The notes: a model not told the origin generated them from the sequence alone. Numbered from the stretch's first letter, positions 40,998 through 50,214 are shown. The stretch is 64,000 nt of DNA from Gp6-AA40 sp035649635 (GCA_035649635.1 DASRJE010000190.1:1-64000); one strand, 5' to 3'. Numbers and translations: made by a program.

Positions 40998-41402
40998 GTG
41001 AACATTCTGCTCTGGGTACTTCAAGTTTTGCTGGCAGCCGCATTCCTCGCGCACGGCGTGATGATGCTCTTTCCCCCACCCGAGATAGCGGTGCAGATGA
41101 ATGCGTCGCTACCGCGCTGGTTTTCGCTTTTCATCGGCGTGTCCGAAGTGTTGGCCGCGATCGGACTCACGCTGCCGGGCCTGACGCGCGTGATGCCCTG
41201 GCTCGTGTCATGGGCGGCAGCCGGCATCATGATCGTGATGATCTCAGCCACCGTCTACCACCTCGCCCGCGGCGAAAACAGCTCGGCTGCCGTTACGTTT
41301 GTACTGCTGATCATTGCGACGTTCGTCGCCTATGCGCGATGGCGAACGTTTCCCATTACGCCGCGCGGGCGAGTGCACTCGATTGAGCCGCGCAGAGCCT
41401 GA
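40998..41402 (+). CDS. DoxX-family membrane protein
   Basis: The 134-aa protein starts at GTG with CGGAGGAAGG upstream. It has four membrane helices (around residues 4-22, 43-62, 70-90 and 97-114) and DoxX features: AAAFLAHGVMMLFPPP in helix 1 and FSLFIGVSEVLAAIGLTLPG in helix 2. DoxX proteins are small membrane subunits linked to oxidative-stress or quinone chemistry. Nothing in the surroundings narrows the role; it is monocistronic. Confidence 0.88.
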   Translation: MNILLWVLQVLLAAAFLAHGVMMLFPPPEIAVQMNASLPRWFSLFIGVSEVLAAIGLTLPGLTRVMPWLVSWAAAGIMIVMISATVYHLARGENSSAAVTFVLLIIATFVAYARWRTFPITPRGRVHSIEPRRA

Positions 41403-41450
41403 GCTCGGGATCCGGGGCTCGGGATTCGGGTTCGGGTTCGGCGTTCGGGG
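41401..41450. repeat. Heptad-type tandem repeat (GGGATTC/GGGTTCG family)
   Basis: About seven degenerate copies of a 7-bp unit such as CTCGGGA, TTCGGGT and TTCGGGG follow the doxX stop. Confidence 0.65.
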
Positions 41451-41531
41451 GAATCGCCAACTCGTGTATGAAAACGACCAAGGAGCGATCCGAAGGGCCT
41501 AAAATCCGATCGCGATTCTGGTCCGTAGAAC

Positions 41532-42116
41532 GTGACAAGGGACTTTCATCTGCAGGGTACAGCTATCGGCGCGACCGCTGACGCAGATCTGCTCCTGGTT
41601 GGGCGGCTGGCATCCGGGGATATGGACGCCGCCGGCGAACTCTACGACCGGCATGCCGGCAGGGTCCTGGCGCTCGCGCGGAGAATCCTGCGTGATGAGG
41701 GCGATGCCGAGGACATCGTGCAGGAGGTGTTTTCGCAAGCCTGGCGTACGGCCACCCGTTATGAAGCGGGCCGCGGATCGGTCGCGGGCTGGCTGCTGAT
41801 GATCGCGCGCACCCGGGCGATCGACCGGTTGCGCGCCCGGCACTCGCGGCCCGACACCACCGGCGACGTCCTGCTCGAGACGATGCCGGGTAACACGCAG
41901 GCGCCGTCCGATCAGGCGATCGCGAACGAGCAATATGCCTTAATCCGCCAGGGGCTCGTCGCGCTCCCCGTCGAGCAGCGCACCGCGCTCGAGCTCGCCT
42001 ACTTCGAGGGGCTCTCCCAGTCCGAAATCGCCGAGCGACTGGCGGCCCCGCTCGGCACGATCAAAACTCGTATCCGAACCGCGCTCACGACCCTGCGCCG
42101 GAGCCTGCGGCCATGA
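41532..42116 (+). CDS. ECF sigma factor (SigK-like)
   Basis: The 194-aa protein begins at GTG. Region 2 is seen in GELYDRHAGRVLALARRILR and AEDIVQEVFSQAW, with ARTRAIDRLRARHSR after it. Region 4 is seen in LPVEQRTALELAYFEGLSQ and SEIAERLAAPLGTIKTRIR. It directs RNA polymerase to a small regulon, usually including its own operon. It overlaps the downstream anti-sigma gene by 4 bp (ATGA). The close pairing implies release from the anti-sigma factor on an envelope or oxidative signal. Confidence 0.93.
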   Translation: MTRDFHLQGTAIGATADADLLLVGRLASGDMDAAGELYDRHAGRVLALARRILRDEGDAEDIVQEVFSQAWRTATRYEAGRGSVAGWLLMIARTRAIDRLRARHSRPDTTGDVLLETMPGNTQAPSDQAIANEQYALIRQGLVALPVEQRTALELAYFEGLSQSEIAERLAAPLGTIKTRIRTALTTLRRSLRP

Positions 42117-42943
42117 CGATGGATCGCCACGACACGATCGGCGCGATGCTCGACGAATACGCCCTGGGACAACTGTCGCAGGACGAACGACGCAACGTGG
42201 AAACACACATCCGCGAATGCGACGTCTGCGCCACCGACCTCCGCCACTTGACGGTCGTAATGGAGGGAATCGCGCATTCAGTCGACCCGGTGACGCCGCC
42301 TCCTGCTCTCAAGCAACGCGTGCTTGCGTCGCTGGCACTCCAACCACAGGAGCCGCGGCGCGCCGCTGTCGAGTCGAACGTCGTCACGATGCCCGTGACG
42401 GGCGTGAAGATTCGAAGAGGCGTTCACCCGGGATGGCTCGCTGCTGCTGCGGTCGTGATCCTCGGATTGGGAGTGGCGCTCTATTCTTCCGACGCGACTC
42501 GTCGCCTGCTCATCGACGATGTCCAGGAGGCCCAGGCGGCGGCGGTGGATCTGCAGCGTCGAATCGATCTCTACGCGGAGCAGGCGGATCTTGCCGTCTC
42601 GATTCTCACCGCCGGCGACATGCAGCCGATTGCGATGAGTGGAAAAGAAGACGCCACGGCGTCGACCGCGCGCGCCTATTGGAGTCGCACCCGTGGCCTC
42701 CTCATTGTTGCCGACGATCTCCCAGTGCCGCCGCCCGGGCGGGTCTATCAGGTGTGGGTGATTGGAGGCGGGACGCCGTTCAGCGCCGGTCTTCTCGGTG
42801 ACCAGGGCGCGGGACGCGGGATGCTGATCGCACCGCCGCCGAATGGTGTCGCGCCCGGCACAATCACTGTCGCTGTGACCGACGAACCGCCAGGAGGTTT
42901 GCCGGCCCCTTCGGGAATGATCCGCTTGGCGGGCTCCATCTAA
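42113..42943 (+). CDS. Anti-sigma factor (RskA-type) with ZAS zinc motif
   Basis: The 276-aa protein has an N-terminal anti-sigma domain with the HxxxCxxC zinc motif (HIRECDVCATDL), one membrane helix around residues 105-122 (GWLAAAAVVILGLGVALYSS) and a periplasmic RskA C-terminal domain (VYQVWVIGGGTPFSAGLL, then GTITVAVTDEPPGG). It should hold the ECF sigma factor at the membrane. The 4-bp overlap with the sigma gene gives coupled translation. The HxxxCxxC motif may make it redox-sensitive. Confidence 0.92.
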   Translation: MTMDRHDTIGAMLDEYALGQLSQDERRNVETHIRECDVCATDLRHLTVVMEGIAHSVDPVTPPPALKQRVLASLALQPQEPRRAAVESNVVTMPVTGVKIRRGVHPGWLAAAAVVILGLGVALYSSDATRRLLIDDVQEAQAAAVDLQRRIDLYAEQADLAVSILTAGDMQPIAMSGKEDATASTARAYWSRTRGLLIVADDLPVPPPGRVYQVWVIGGGTPFSAGLLGDQGAGRGMLIAPPPNGVAPGTITVAVTDEPPGGLPAPSGMIRLAGSI

Positions 42944-43370
42944 GCAGCGCGCCGAAAACGCATCAACGCCCCAATTCCAACTCCCAACTCCCAAAAGCAT
43001 CCTGCTTCGCACTGAATCGGCCTGGCACCGACGGCCAGGTCGACACACGCGAGCCTCGGTCAATGAAGCAGGCCGGACATGTGTTGCGGAAGCGAACCTT
43101 GCGAGCGACGCGCGGGGCGTCAGTCTGAAAAACGTCGCGCAGAGGGGTGACCGAGGCGTGGGTGACTGGGACCCATGCCGAGCACCGGAGGACGATTTCC
43201 TCGAAGCGATGTTTTTCCGCGTCGTCGAGCGGTTCGCGGAGCAGCACGTGTCCGGTCTGCGCCCGCGACAGACAATACAGACGAAATCTCCTGAGCTAAA
43301 TCCGATCGACCTTCCGCGCGCGTAGTGCGTGCAGATACGGGCCGAATTTGCCCGTTACGGGAGGTGCGTG
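42944..43370. other. Intergenic region with heptad repeat and a possible small gene remnant
   Basis: An AACTCCC heptad repeat lies at about 42968-42995. A minus-strand open frame (43247 down to 42963, GTG start) encodes EKHRFEEIVLRCSAWVPVTH and NTCPACFIDRG, which looks protein-like with one CxxC. It has no start signal upstream, and its tail runs through the repeat. It is perhaps a truncated small protein. Confidence 0.35.
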
Positions 43371-43812
43371 GTGATTCAACGTCTTCGCCTAGCGTTTTGG
43401 GCGTGCCTCGTCATCCTCATCGTCTCGATTGTCTCGATGCCGGGATCGGCCTCGAGTCATCGCGAGGCGCCGCTTATCAGCCAGGATCTTCCTGACCGGC
43501 ATACCCGGGGTGAATCAACCGAAGAAGGTGAAACCGTCGGAGATGCTTCGGCTGAACGTCGCCATTCCGCCCTCGGCCGCGCCGAATCCGCTGGGCGTGC
43601 TTGGCGGCGACATCGCGGGATTCCCGAACGGCCGCCGGGTTGGTGACGATGTGACGGATGTCGCGTTGCGAGTGATGGCAGGAGCAACGCCACTGACGCC
43701 CGACTTCAACATGGGCATCAACGCGCAGCTCTCCGATGGCGTCGCGGGCAACGACGTGCCGTATCTGCCGACGTTCCCGTATCTCGCGTCGCCGCAGTCC
43801 GGCAACCCATAG
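43371..43812 (+). pseudogene. Internally deleted DUF4331 gene
   Basis: From the GTG at 43371 (GGGAGG upstream) the first frame encodes a signal peptide and the DUF4331 opening ASSHREAPLISQD. Around 43485 the sequence jumps, one frame over, to the family's C-terminus: FLTGIPGVNQPKKVKPSEML, then GGDIAGFPNGRRVGDDV and AGNDVPYLPTFPY, with a stop at 43812. The several hundred residues normally in between are missing. DUF4331 proteins are secreted and of unknown function. The following TPR gene may be what is left of its operon. Confidence 0.8.
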
Positions 43813-43893
43813 CCACGAAGATCACGAAGGGTTGAGCCACGACGACCACGAAGAGTACGAAGGCCACGAAGCCCAAAGAATCTTCGTGTTCTC
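43812..43893. repeat. Heptad-type tandem repeat (CACGAAG family)
   Basis: About eight imperfect copies of GCCACGAAG/ACCACGAAG units follow the DUF4331 remnant. The last copies (CTTCGTGTTC) are inverted, so the array can fold back. Confidence 0.7.
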
Positions 43894-43959
43894 TTCGTGG
43901 TTTGGGAATTGGAAGTTGGCGTTGGGAGTTGACAAGCGTTCCGGCCAGTCGAGGACACC

Positions 43960-44217
43960 ATGGATTCAAGAATGACGGTTCAAGTCGAGGGGATCGCCTC
44001 CGCGCAGCTCGTTCGCCCGGACGTGGCGCAGGCGCAGTGGCTTGCCTTTCCGTTCGCGGCGATGGCGTGGGGAATGACCGAGCGTCCGGCCACGCGCGAT
44101 GCCGCGCAGCAGCCGTGGACGATCACAGATACCGAGCCGGAGTCGATCGTAATCATCGATCACCTGGCGGACTTCGATGCCTGGCGCGTTGGCGGCGGCG
44201 TGGCGTTCAGATGGTAG
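43960..44217 (+). CDS. Hypothetical protein (85 aa)
   Basis: The ATG at 43960 starts MDSRMTVQVEGIASAQLVRP and the frame ends WRVGGGVAFRW. The aromatic-terminated final strand is like the end of an outer-membrane barrel or a small beta protein. It has no clear RBS and could be the tail of a decayed gene, since the DUF4331 remnant lies just upstream. The TPR gene begins 8 bp downstream, which supports a shared transcript. Confidence 0.4.
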   Translation: MDSRMTVQVEGIASAQLVRPDVAQAQWLAFPFAAMAWGMTERPATRDAAQQPWTITDTEPESIVIIDHLADFDAWRVGGGVAFRW

Positions 44218-44225
44218 GAGGAAAT

Positions 44226-45464
44226 ATGCGCACGACTTTCATTGTGGTGGGCGGTCTGATCGCGGTCGCGACCGGTTGGATCCTTCTGCACCGCGACGGT
44301 TCGAGCAAGGAGCCCGCGGCCAAGACGACGACTGTGTCGCGATCGACGTCACGAGCCGAACTGGATGCGACGATCGAGTCGAATCGTCAAAAAGTGGCGT
44401 CCAATCCGGGCGACGGTGCGGCCGCCGTGCAGCTTGCCGATGCGCTCATGCGCGCCGCGCGCGTCAAGGGAGACGCGGGGCTGGCGATCGAAGCCGAGCA
44501 CGTCCTGCGTGCGACGCTGAAGCATTCGTCGTCCGATTACCTGGCGCGCCGCATGCTTAGCGTCGTCTACCTGTCGCAGCATCGATTCGCGGAGGCATTG
44601 ACGGAGGCGAAGACAGCGCAGAAGCTTCGACCAAACGACGCCTGGAACTACGCGATCGCGGGCGACGCGCTGCTCGAGCTCGGGCGATACGAGGAAGCCT
44701 TCGACTCATTCGATCGGGTCATGGAGCATCGTCCCGATGCGGGCGCCTACGCCCGTGTGGCGTATGCGCGCGAGCTGCAGGGCGATCTCGATGGGGCAGT
44801 GCGGCTCATGCGGATGTCGGCGGAGGCCACGAGTCGCCAGGACGTCGAGGGACTGGCATGGACGTTCGCCCAGATCGGCAACCTCTATTTGCTGCAGGGC
44901 CGACTTGACGAGGCGGAGCGTGAGATCAATCACGCCGAGTTCATCTTCCCATCGCATCCCTACGCGATGAACGGGCGCGTCCGACTACTTATCGCTCGAC
45001 ATCGCTACGCGGATGCCCTCGACTTGTCTCGCCGTGTACCCACAACGCCGGAATCGTTGGCCACGCAAGGCGACCTGCTCGCGCGCCTGGGACATCTGGA
45101 AGAAGCGGAAGAGATGTATCGAGAAGCGGAGCGCGTCGAACGAGACGGGTGGAAACAGGAGCAGCCGCAGCCGGGAGCGCTGGCGCGATTCCTTGCTGAA
45201 CGAGGGCGCTACATTCCCGAAGCGATTGCCCTGGCCGAGCGCGCGGCTCATGAGCGTCAGGACGTGGTGACGATGGATGGACTGGCGTGGTCGTACTTCC
45301 GTGCCGGTCGCGTGGCGGATGCAGCGTCGGCGATTCAGCGGGCAACGAGACTGGGCACGGTCGATCCGCGCATCCGCTGTCACGCGTCAGCGATCGCACT
45401 CTCGCAGCGGGAGGATGTGGCGCCGGCCGATGTAGCGTGCGACGTATTGAACCCGCGTGGATGA
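44226..45464 (+). CDS. Membrane-anchored TPR protein
   Basis: The 412-aa protein has an N-terminal membrane helix (TTFIVVGGLIAVATGWILL) and TPR repeats across most of its length, e.g. RFAEALTEAKTAQKLRPNDA, LELGRYEEAFDSFDRVMEHR and QGRLDEAEREINHAEFIFP. TAGGAGGAAAT precedes the ATG. A periplasm-facing scaffold is likely. TPR proteins often accompany DUF4331 genes in this kind of genome, and here the DUF4331 partner has decayed. The binding partner is not known. Confidence 0.88.
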   Translation: MRTTFIVVGGLIAVATGWILLHRDGSSKEPAAKTTTVSRSTSRAELDATIESNRQKVASNPGDGAAAVQLADALMRAARVKGDAGLAIEAEHVLRATLKHSSSDYLARRMLSVVYLSQHRFAEALTEAKTAQKLRPNDAWNYAIAGDALLELGRYEEAFDSFDRVMEHRPDAGAYARVAYARELQGDLDGAVRLMRMSAEATSRQDVEGLAWTFAQIGNLYLLQGRLDEAEREINHAEFIFPSHPYAMNGRVRLLIARHRYADALDLSRRVPTTPESLATQGDLLARLGHLEEAEEMYREAERVERDGWKQEQPQPGALARFLAERGRYIPEAIALAERAAHERQDVVTMDGLAWSYFRAGRVADAASAIQRATRLGTVDPRIRCHASAIALSQREDVAPADVACDVLNPRG

Positions 45465-45470
45465 TGACTG

Positions 45471-45525
45471 GGGATCCGGGACTCGGGATCCGGGACTCGA
45501 GATGCGGGATTCGGGATTCGAGCCC
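45471..45525. repeat. Heptad-type tandem repeat (GGGACTC/GGGATCC family)
   Basis: At least six units of GGGATCC, GGGACTC and GGGATTC follow the TPR stop. Similar arrays are at 41401, 54630 and 58923. Confidence 0.75.
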
Positions 45526-45660
45526 AAGTTCGTACGCGATAATCTGGTGATAACTACCGTGAAGCTGTAACCCTCCATCTTTGTGCGCCACCACGACCAG
45601 TCGTCTGTGGTGGCGTGTGTCTCGACTAACCACTCCACAGTCCAACAGCGAACTAAACGT

Positions 45661-45692
45661 TTGGGAGTTGGAAATTGGGAGTTGGGAGTTGA
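45661..45692. repeat. Heptad-type tandem repeat (TTGGGAG family)
   Basis: Four or five copies of TTGGGAG/TTGGAAA end just before the SDR ribosome-binding site. The complementary AACTCCC form occurs at 42968 and 46564. Confidence 0.75.
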
Positions 45693-45705
45693 CGTGGAGG
45701 GGACC

Positions 45706-46560
45706 GTGATCAATCCAGGTTTACGTGGACGTGGCGTCCTCGTTACCGGGGCGAACAACCGCCTTGGCATCGGCGCGGCGATTGCGCTCGGATTCGCGAG
45801 GCTCGGCGCAACCGTATTCCTTCACTACCATCGAACGCCGCCGGGGCAGGGAATTCAGGCCGACGTCTATCGCGCGCAACAGGAGAAGTCGGCCGACGAG
45901 GTTCTCACAGCCATCGGCGACATCGGTGGCCGCGCCGCGGCTTACCAGGCCGACTTCAGCGACCTGTCGACCATCTCGCCACTCTTCGACGCCGCGGAGC
46001 GTTTCTGTGGCGGAGTGGATGTGCTGATCAACAACGCCGCCACGTGGAGCGCGGACACCTTTCTGCCCTCGCGCGGATCTCGCGGCAATCCGTTCATCGA
46101 ATTGTGGACTGCCTCGGGTCGAGCGCTCTCGCCAGAGTCGGCCACGCGCCAACTCGTCGTCAACACGGTCGCACCCGCACTCCTCACGACCGAGTTCGCG
46201 CGGCGGCACGTCGGCCGCGCCGCGACGTGGGGCCGTATCGTCAATATCAGCACCGCCGGATCGGAGTGCTTCCCATCCGAGGCGAGCTACGGCGCCAGCA
46301 AATACGCGCTCGAAAGCTACACACGCACGGCAGCGCAGGAGCTGGGGCAGTTCGGTATCACGGTCAACGCGCTTGCGCTCGGACCAGTGCAGACCGGTTG
46401 GATCACCCCAGCGCTCGAGCAGGCACTTCTGCCGACACTTGCGCTACCGCGCATTGGAACGCCCGAGGATGTGGCTGATGTCGTGGTCTTCCTCGCGTCA
46501 GAACAGGCGCGCTGGGTGACCGGGCAGAAGATCTTCGTTGATGGAGGGCATCACTCTTAA
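45706..46560 (+). CDS. Short-chain dehydrogenase/reductase
   Basis: The GTG at 45706, with GGAGGGG upstream, gives 284 residues. The SDR pattern is complete: cofactor loop VTGANNRLGIGAAIALG (TGxxxGxG variant), NNAAT, Ser in VNISTAG, and the catalytic YGASK, then LGPVQTGWITP and the C-terminal VTGQKIFVDGGHHS. A classical 3-oxoacyl-ACP-reductase-like fold is expected. An insertion around residues 45-60 (TPPGQGIQADVYRAQQEKS) is longer than usual. The substrate is unknown and there is no operon partner. Confidence 0.9.
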   Translation: MINPGLRGRGVLVTGANNRLGIGAAIALGFARLGATVFLHYHRTPPGQGIQADVYRAQQEKSADEVLTAIGDIGGRAAAYQADFSDLSTISPLFDAAERFCGGVDVLINNAATWSADTFLPSRGSRGNPFIELWTASGRALSPESATRQLVVNTVAPALLTTEFARRHVGRAATWGRIVNISTAGSECFPSEASYGASKYALESYTRTAAQELGQFGITVNALALGPVQTGWITPALEQALLPTLALPRIGTPEDVADVVVFLASEQARWVTGQKIFVDGGHHS

Positions 46561-46998
46561 AGAACTCCCAACCCAAACTGCTCACTGTGCCAACTCCCAA
46601 CTGTGCCAACTCCCAACTCCCAATGACCGTCGTCCGTGTCCGCGCACGCTAAAGCGTGCGCTCTACGGTCTGTAGCTCCTAGCGAGTGGCGATGACAAAG
46701 GGAAGCGGTGGTGACGACGGCGCGTCCCTCGAGGCGGCGCGATCATCGAAGGGATAAAAACGCGCCGGAGGCGACCCATATGGGGACGCCGTTGCAACCA
46801 GCACGGAAGATAAACGTGTGCCGTCGATCAGCGGGCGGAGGTGCGTTTTTCCGCGCCGGCCCGGGGCGCGCCAGAGTCGCCACCGCTTCCCTGCGAAGCC
46901 TCGATTGCCGCCAATTTATTAACGTGGCCGACACGCAGCAATCCGATCGCCCTGGAAGCTCGTAGTCCCGTGTGAAGGACATGCACAGGAGGGATGGA
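46561..46998. other. Intergenic region with repeats
   Basis: AACTCCC/AACTGTGCC heptad repeats lie at about 46564-46622 and a family hairpin at 46642-46661. A near-perfect palindrome around CCCATATGGG occurs near 46775-46790 (flanked by GGCGA and GACGCC). No gene or clear riboswitch was found. Confidence 0.5.
46642..46661. repeat. Intergenic hairpin, stem GCGCACGC
   Basis: GCGCACGCTAAAGCGTGCGC is followed by TCTACGG. It has the same TAAA loop and CTAC flank as the GTCCGGC-type elements but a different stem. Confidence 0.8.
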
Positions 46999-47550
46999 AT
47001 GTTTCGAAGATTCATGATTACGTGCGCAGCGATCGCGATTCTCGCGGCCGGCGCAGCGGCGGAAGAGAAGACAGTCATGGTGGGCGGCGCGCCGATGTAT
47101 CCGTCGAAAGACATCATCGATAACGCCATCAACTCGAAGGATCACACGACGCTGGTCGCGGCAGTGAAAGCCGCGGGTCTTGTCGGCACCCTGAAGGGCA
47201 TAGGACCGTTCACGGTATTCGCCCCGACCAATGCAGCATTCGAGAAGCTGCCGGCCGGCACAGTGGATATGCTGCTCAGGCCAGACCATCTCGATGCGCT
47301 GAAGGCGGTTCTCACCTACCACGTCGTGCCAGGGCGAATCGATTCCAAGATGCTCAAGGAGATGGCGCGCAAGGGCAAGGGCGCCGCGGAACTGAAGACC
47401 GTCAGCGGCGACACGCTGTGGATCGCCTGGAAAGACGGCAAATTGTGGCTTCGCGACGGCAAAGGAACGACAGCCGCGATCACTACGGCCGACGTTTATC
47501 AGTCTAACGGCGTCATCCACGTCATCGACACGGTGGTCATGGCGAAGTAA
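46999..47550 (+). CDS. Secreted fasciclin-domain protein
   Basis: The 183-aa protein starts at ATG 46999, with AGGAGGG upstream. It has a signal peptide (FRRFMITCAAIAILAAGAAA) and one fasciclin domain: the H1 box GPFTVFAPTNAAFEKLPAGT, LTYHVVPGRI, and the H2 box YQSNGVIHVIDTVVMA. Fasciclin domains mediate adhesion or matrix contacts. The bacterial single-domain form is usually periplasmic or exported. It is convergent with the M48 protease gene, 33 bp away. Confidence 0.92.
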   Translation: MFRRFMITCAAIAILAAGAAAEEKTVMVGGAPMYPSKDIIDNAINSKDHTTLVAAVKAAGLVGTLKGIGPFTVFAPTNAAFEKLPAGTVDMLLRPDHLDALKAVLTYHVVPGRIDSKMLKEMARKGKGAAELKTVSGDTLWIAWKDGKLWLRDGKGTTAAITTADVYQSNGVIHVIDTVVMAK

Positions 47551-47583
47551 GAACTCTGCGAACCGACGCCGCGGCCGGCGAAA

Positions 47584-49068
47584 TCACGTTGCGGCCGGCG
47601 CCGCATCTTCACTGGGTCGCAACTGGAGACCGGTGATGCCGAGGGCATCGCAGGTCTCCTTCCATTCCTTGAAGGCATTGACGTCCTCGACCAGGCGCGA
47701 GATCACGTCTCGCGGGTTCACACGAGCGCTCCCGTTGGTTAGTTCGAGCGGTCGGCCAGGGCTTGTCTCCACACGCCAGCCGGCCCGCATCAGCGCTGCC
47801 CCGATGCCCGCCGTCATCATGTACACAGCGCTCCCGATTCGCTCCTCCGAGCTGCTGATATCCATCTTCCCGCGCAGCATCCGGCCCAGGTCTTCGTACG
47901 CCCTCTTGCCAGACGGAAGTTGATCGATCGTCGTCGTCCCGAACCAGTCTGCGTGCGCTGCGGTCATCCGTTTCCATATCTCTGCGTAGACCGCCGTCCC
48001 TACGTCCTTCCATTGAATGTCGCGGAATTGTCGCATCGAGTCGCTGCCGACGCCACGTTCCAGCAGTTCTCGACCCTTCCGCTCGGAGTCACCGACAACA
48101 GGCGCGATGTCGACAGTGGTCTTGGGGATGGAGGCCGGCGGCAGCAGCTCGAGTGCGGCGACGCGTTCGCTCATCGGCGGGTGGGTGTCGAATTCGCCGG
48201 TATTGGTTCCTGTTGTGTATTCCTCGGCCATCCGTTGCAGGGCTTGATCGGTTTCCGGGCTTGCCATGAAACGTTCAAAACCTTCCGCGAGCGGCGGTAT
48301 GAAACCTGACCGCAGTACCGGAAGGACTTCGTGCTGAAGGTACGTCACATAGGCCGGGCCCAACATCGCAACTTTGCGCAATGCACTGACCATCGGCGCT
48401 GCACCGGCGACGCGCGCCGCTGTTTCGTCCGCCACGAACTCCTGCTGTCGTGACACGGCCATGGTCAAGCGCATGAACACCCGCGCATACCAGTTGAAGA
48501 CCGACTGCAGGAACGTTTGGTCGACCCCGACGAGCGTCCTGGCGATTGCAGCGCGTGTCTTGTAGATCAAAGGGCCGATACCAACGTCACCGGAACAGTA
48601 GTGGCCGAACTCGTGCGCGATGACGGCGCGCAACTCAGGTGTTGTCATGTTCGTCATCAGCGGGAGGCCGACGCCCATGACGCGCCTGGAGCCGAAACCC
48701 ATGAAACCTCCGCGCTGGCTGACCCAGGCGTTGACCTCGTTCAACAGATAGACCTCCGAAGGACGTTGCTGCGACGTTGCCGCCGCCACGTCTTCGATCA
48801 TGGCGAACAGTTGCGGGTCGGACTCGGGCGTGAGCTGCGGGCCGGGAGGTTCAAAATGGTCCGGCCTGGGCACCAGGGCCCAGAGGATGGTCAGGGCGGC
48901 GCCCCAACACACCGCGGCAATCCTGAAATCGACTCGGCTTAGATACTCGTACTCGGCGTACGGGACCCACAGTAGCGCCGCACTGATCGCCAGCGCAAAA
49001 GCGTAGTAACCCGCCATCAGGACAATGGCCAACAACGCCCGGAACGCCAGCGAACGCGACACTGCCAT
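47584..49068 (-). CDS. M48-family membrane metalloprotease
   Basis: The 494-aa protein has two N-terminal membrane helices (residues about 8-35 and 48-66), then the zinc protease core with HEFGH in LRAVIAHEFGHYCSGDVG, the third ligand region RQQEFVADETAARVAGA and a closing HPPMSERVAAL. It resembles HtpX/M48B proteases, which degrade misfolded membrane proteins. The extra C-terminal region (about residues 300-494) has no recognised domain. AGGAGG lies upstream of the ATG at 49068. It is divergent from the next MBL-fold gene. Confidence 0.9.
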   Translation of the reverse strand: MAVSRSLAFRALLAIVLMAGYYAFALAISAALLWVPYAEYEYLSRVDFRIAAVCWGAALTILWALVPRPDHFEPPGPQLTPESDPQLFAMIEDVAAATSQQRPSEVYLLNEVNAWVSQRGGFMGFGSRRVMGVGLPLMTNMTTPELRAVIAHEFGHYCSGDVGIGPLIYKTRAAIARTLVGVDQTFLQSVFNWYARVFMRLTMAVSRQQEFVADETAARVAGAAPMVSALRKVAMLGPAYVTYLQHEVLPVLRSGFIPPLAEGFERFMASPETDQALQRMAEEYTTGTNTGEFDTHPPMSERVAALELLPPASIPKTTVDIAPVVGDSERKGRELLERGVGSDSMRQFRDIQWKDVGTAVYAEIWKRMTAAHADWFGTTTIDQLPSGKRAYEDLGRMLRGKMDISSSEERIGSAVYMMTAGIGAALMRAGWRVETSPGRPLELTNGSARVNPRDVISRLVEDVNAFKEWKETCDALGITGLQLRPSEDAAPAAT

Positions 49069-49182
49069 GTAGGTCCTCCTCCTCGATTCACAACGGTCGT
49101 GGCACCCGGATCGAACGCTTGACTTGGGACCCACCCGATAGCGAGAATCGCGCTTTCGCTTTCCTTTTTCATTAGCGCACTC

Positions 49183-50214
49183 ATGAAGAGACCACGTACC
49201 CGGCACACTACATTCACGGCAGCTTGCTTCCTCGCGATCGCGGTGTTCTTGTTGAGCGGCTGGCAACGGTCTGCAACCGCGAGGCAGGCGAGCGATGAAC
49301 TGGACCTCGTCCAGATACGCCCAAACTTCTACGTCATTGCAGGCGCCGGTGGCAACATCGTCGTGCAGACGGGACCCGAAGGCGTCATCCTCGTCGACTC
49401 CGGGACCACTCAAGCGGCGGACAAGGTCCTGGCGACGATCAAGCGGATTACGACACTACCGATCCGCTACATCATCAACACGAGCATGAATCCGGATCAT
49501 GTCGGCGGGAATGACACACTCGCCAGGGCCGGACTCAGTATCCTGCCGGGCGCTGTCGCGGCCGGCGCGGGGTTGGACGACGACCTGGTCTCCAACTCGG
49601 GCCGGGCCAGCGTACTGGCGCACGAAAACGTGCTGACCAGGATGACGGCCGCAACGGGTAAGGAGGCTGTCCCGTTCGCGCTGTTTCCGACGAAGACATT
49701 CGCCTACAGGCTGTATTCGATGTACCTGAACGGCGAAGGCATTCAAGCCCTTCACATGCCCGCGGCGACGACCGATGGCGATCTGGCCGTGTTCTTCCGT
49801 CGTGGTGATGTGATTGCGACCGGTGACATCGTCGACACGACGCGGTGGCCGTTCATCGACGTCAAGCGTGGCGGCTCCGTTCAAGGCGAGCTCGATGCAC
49901 TGAACCGCCTGATGGATCTGGCCATCCTCAACGTGCCGATACAGTGGAACCCAGACCGCACTCTCCTCGTGCCCGGGCACGGGTTCGTGTACGACAAGCT
50001 GGATCTACTCGAGTACCGCGACGCCGTAACGGTCGTTCGCGACAGAGTTCAGGACTTGATTGACCAGGGCAAGACGCTCGCGCAGCTCAAGGCCGCCGAT
50101 CCAACGCTTGGATATAGAAGTCAGTACGGGGCCGAGTCCGGCCCATGGACGACAGATATGTTCGTCGAAGTCATCTACAACGAGCTCGCTGCGAAGAAGG
50201 GGACCTCAAAATGA
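49183..50214 (+). CDS. Secreted MBL-fold protein with a degenerate zinc motif
   Basis: The 343-aa protein has a signal peptide and the MBL fold: NFYVIAGAGGNIVVQTGPEG, ILVDSGTTQAADKVL, TDGDLAVFFRRGDVIATGDI and PGHGFVYD. The HxHxDH motif, however, reads SMNPDH in NTSMNPDHVGGND. The first two zinc-site histidines are missing, while the final Asp-His pair and later ligands remain. It may bind a single metal or act non-catalytically. The stop overlaps the start of the next gene by 4 bp. The substrate is unknown. Confidence 0.85.
   Translation: MKRPRTRHTTFTAACFLAIAVFLLSGWQRSATARQASDELDLVQIRPNFYVIAGAGGNIVVQTGPEGVILVDSGTTQAADKVLATIKRITTLPIRYIINTSMNPDHVGGNDTLARAGLSILPGAVAAGAGLDDDLVSNSGRASVLAHENVLTRMTAATGKEAVPFALFPTKTFAYRLYSMYLNGEGIQALHMPAATTDGDLAVFFRRGDVIATGDIVDTTRWPFIDVKRGGSVQGELDALNRLMDLAILNVPIQWNPDRTLLVPGHGFVYDKLDLLEYRDAVTVVRDRVQDLIDQGKTLAQLKAADPTLGYRSQYGAESGPWTTDMFVEVIYNELAAKKGTSK

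Noticed and set aside
46680..46830. A possible cobalamin-type or other riboswitch before the fasciclin gene
   Set aside because: No B12 box, GEMM core or other diagnostic core string is present, only GC-rich palindromes.
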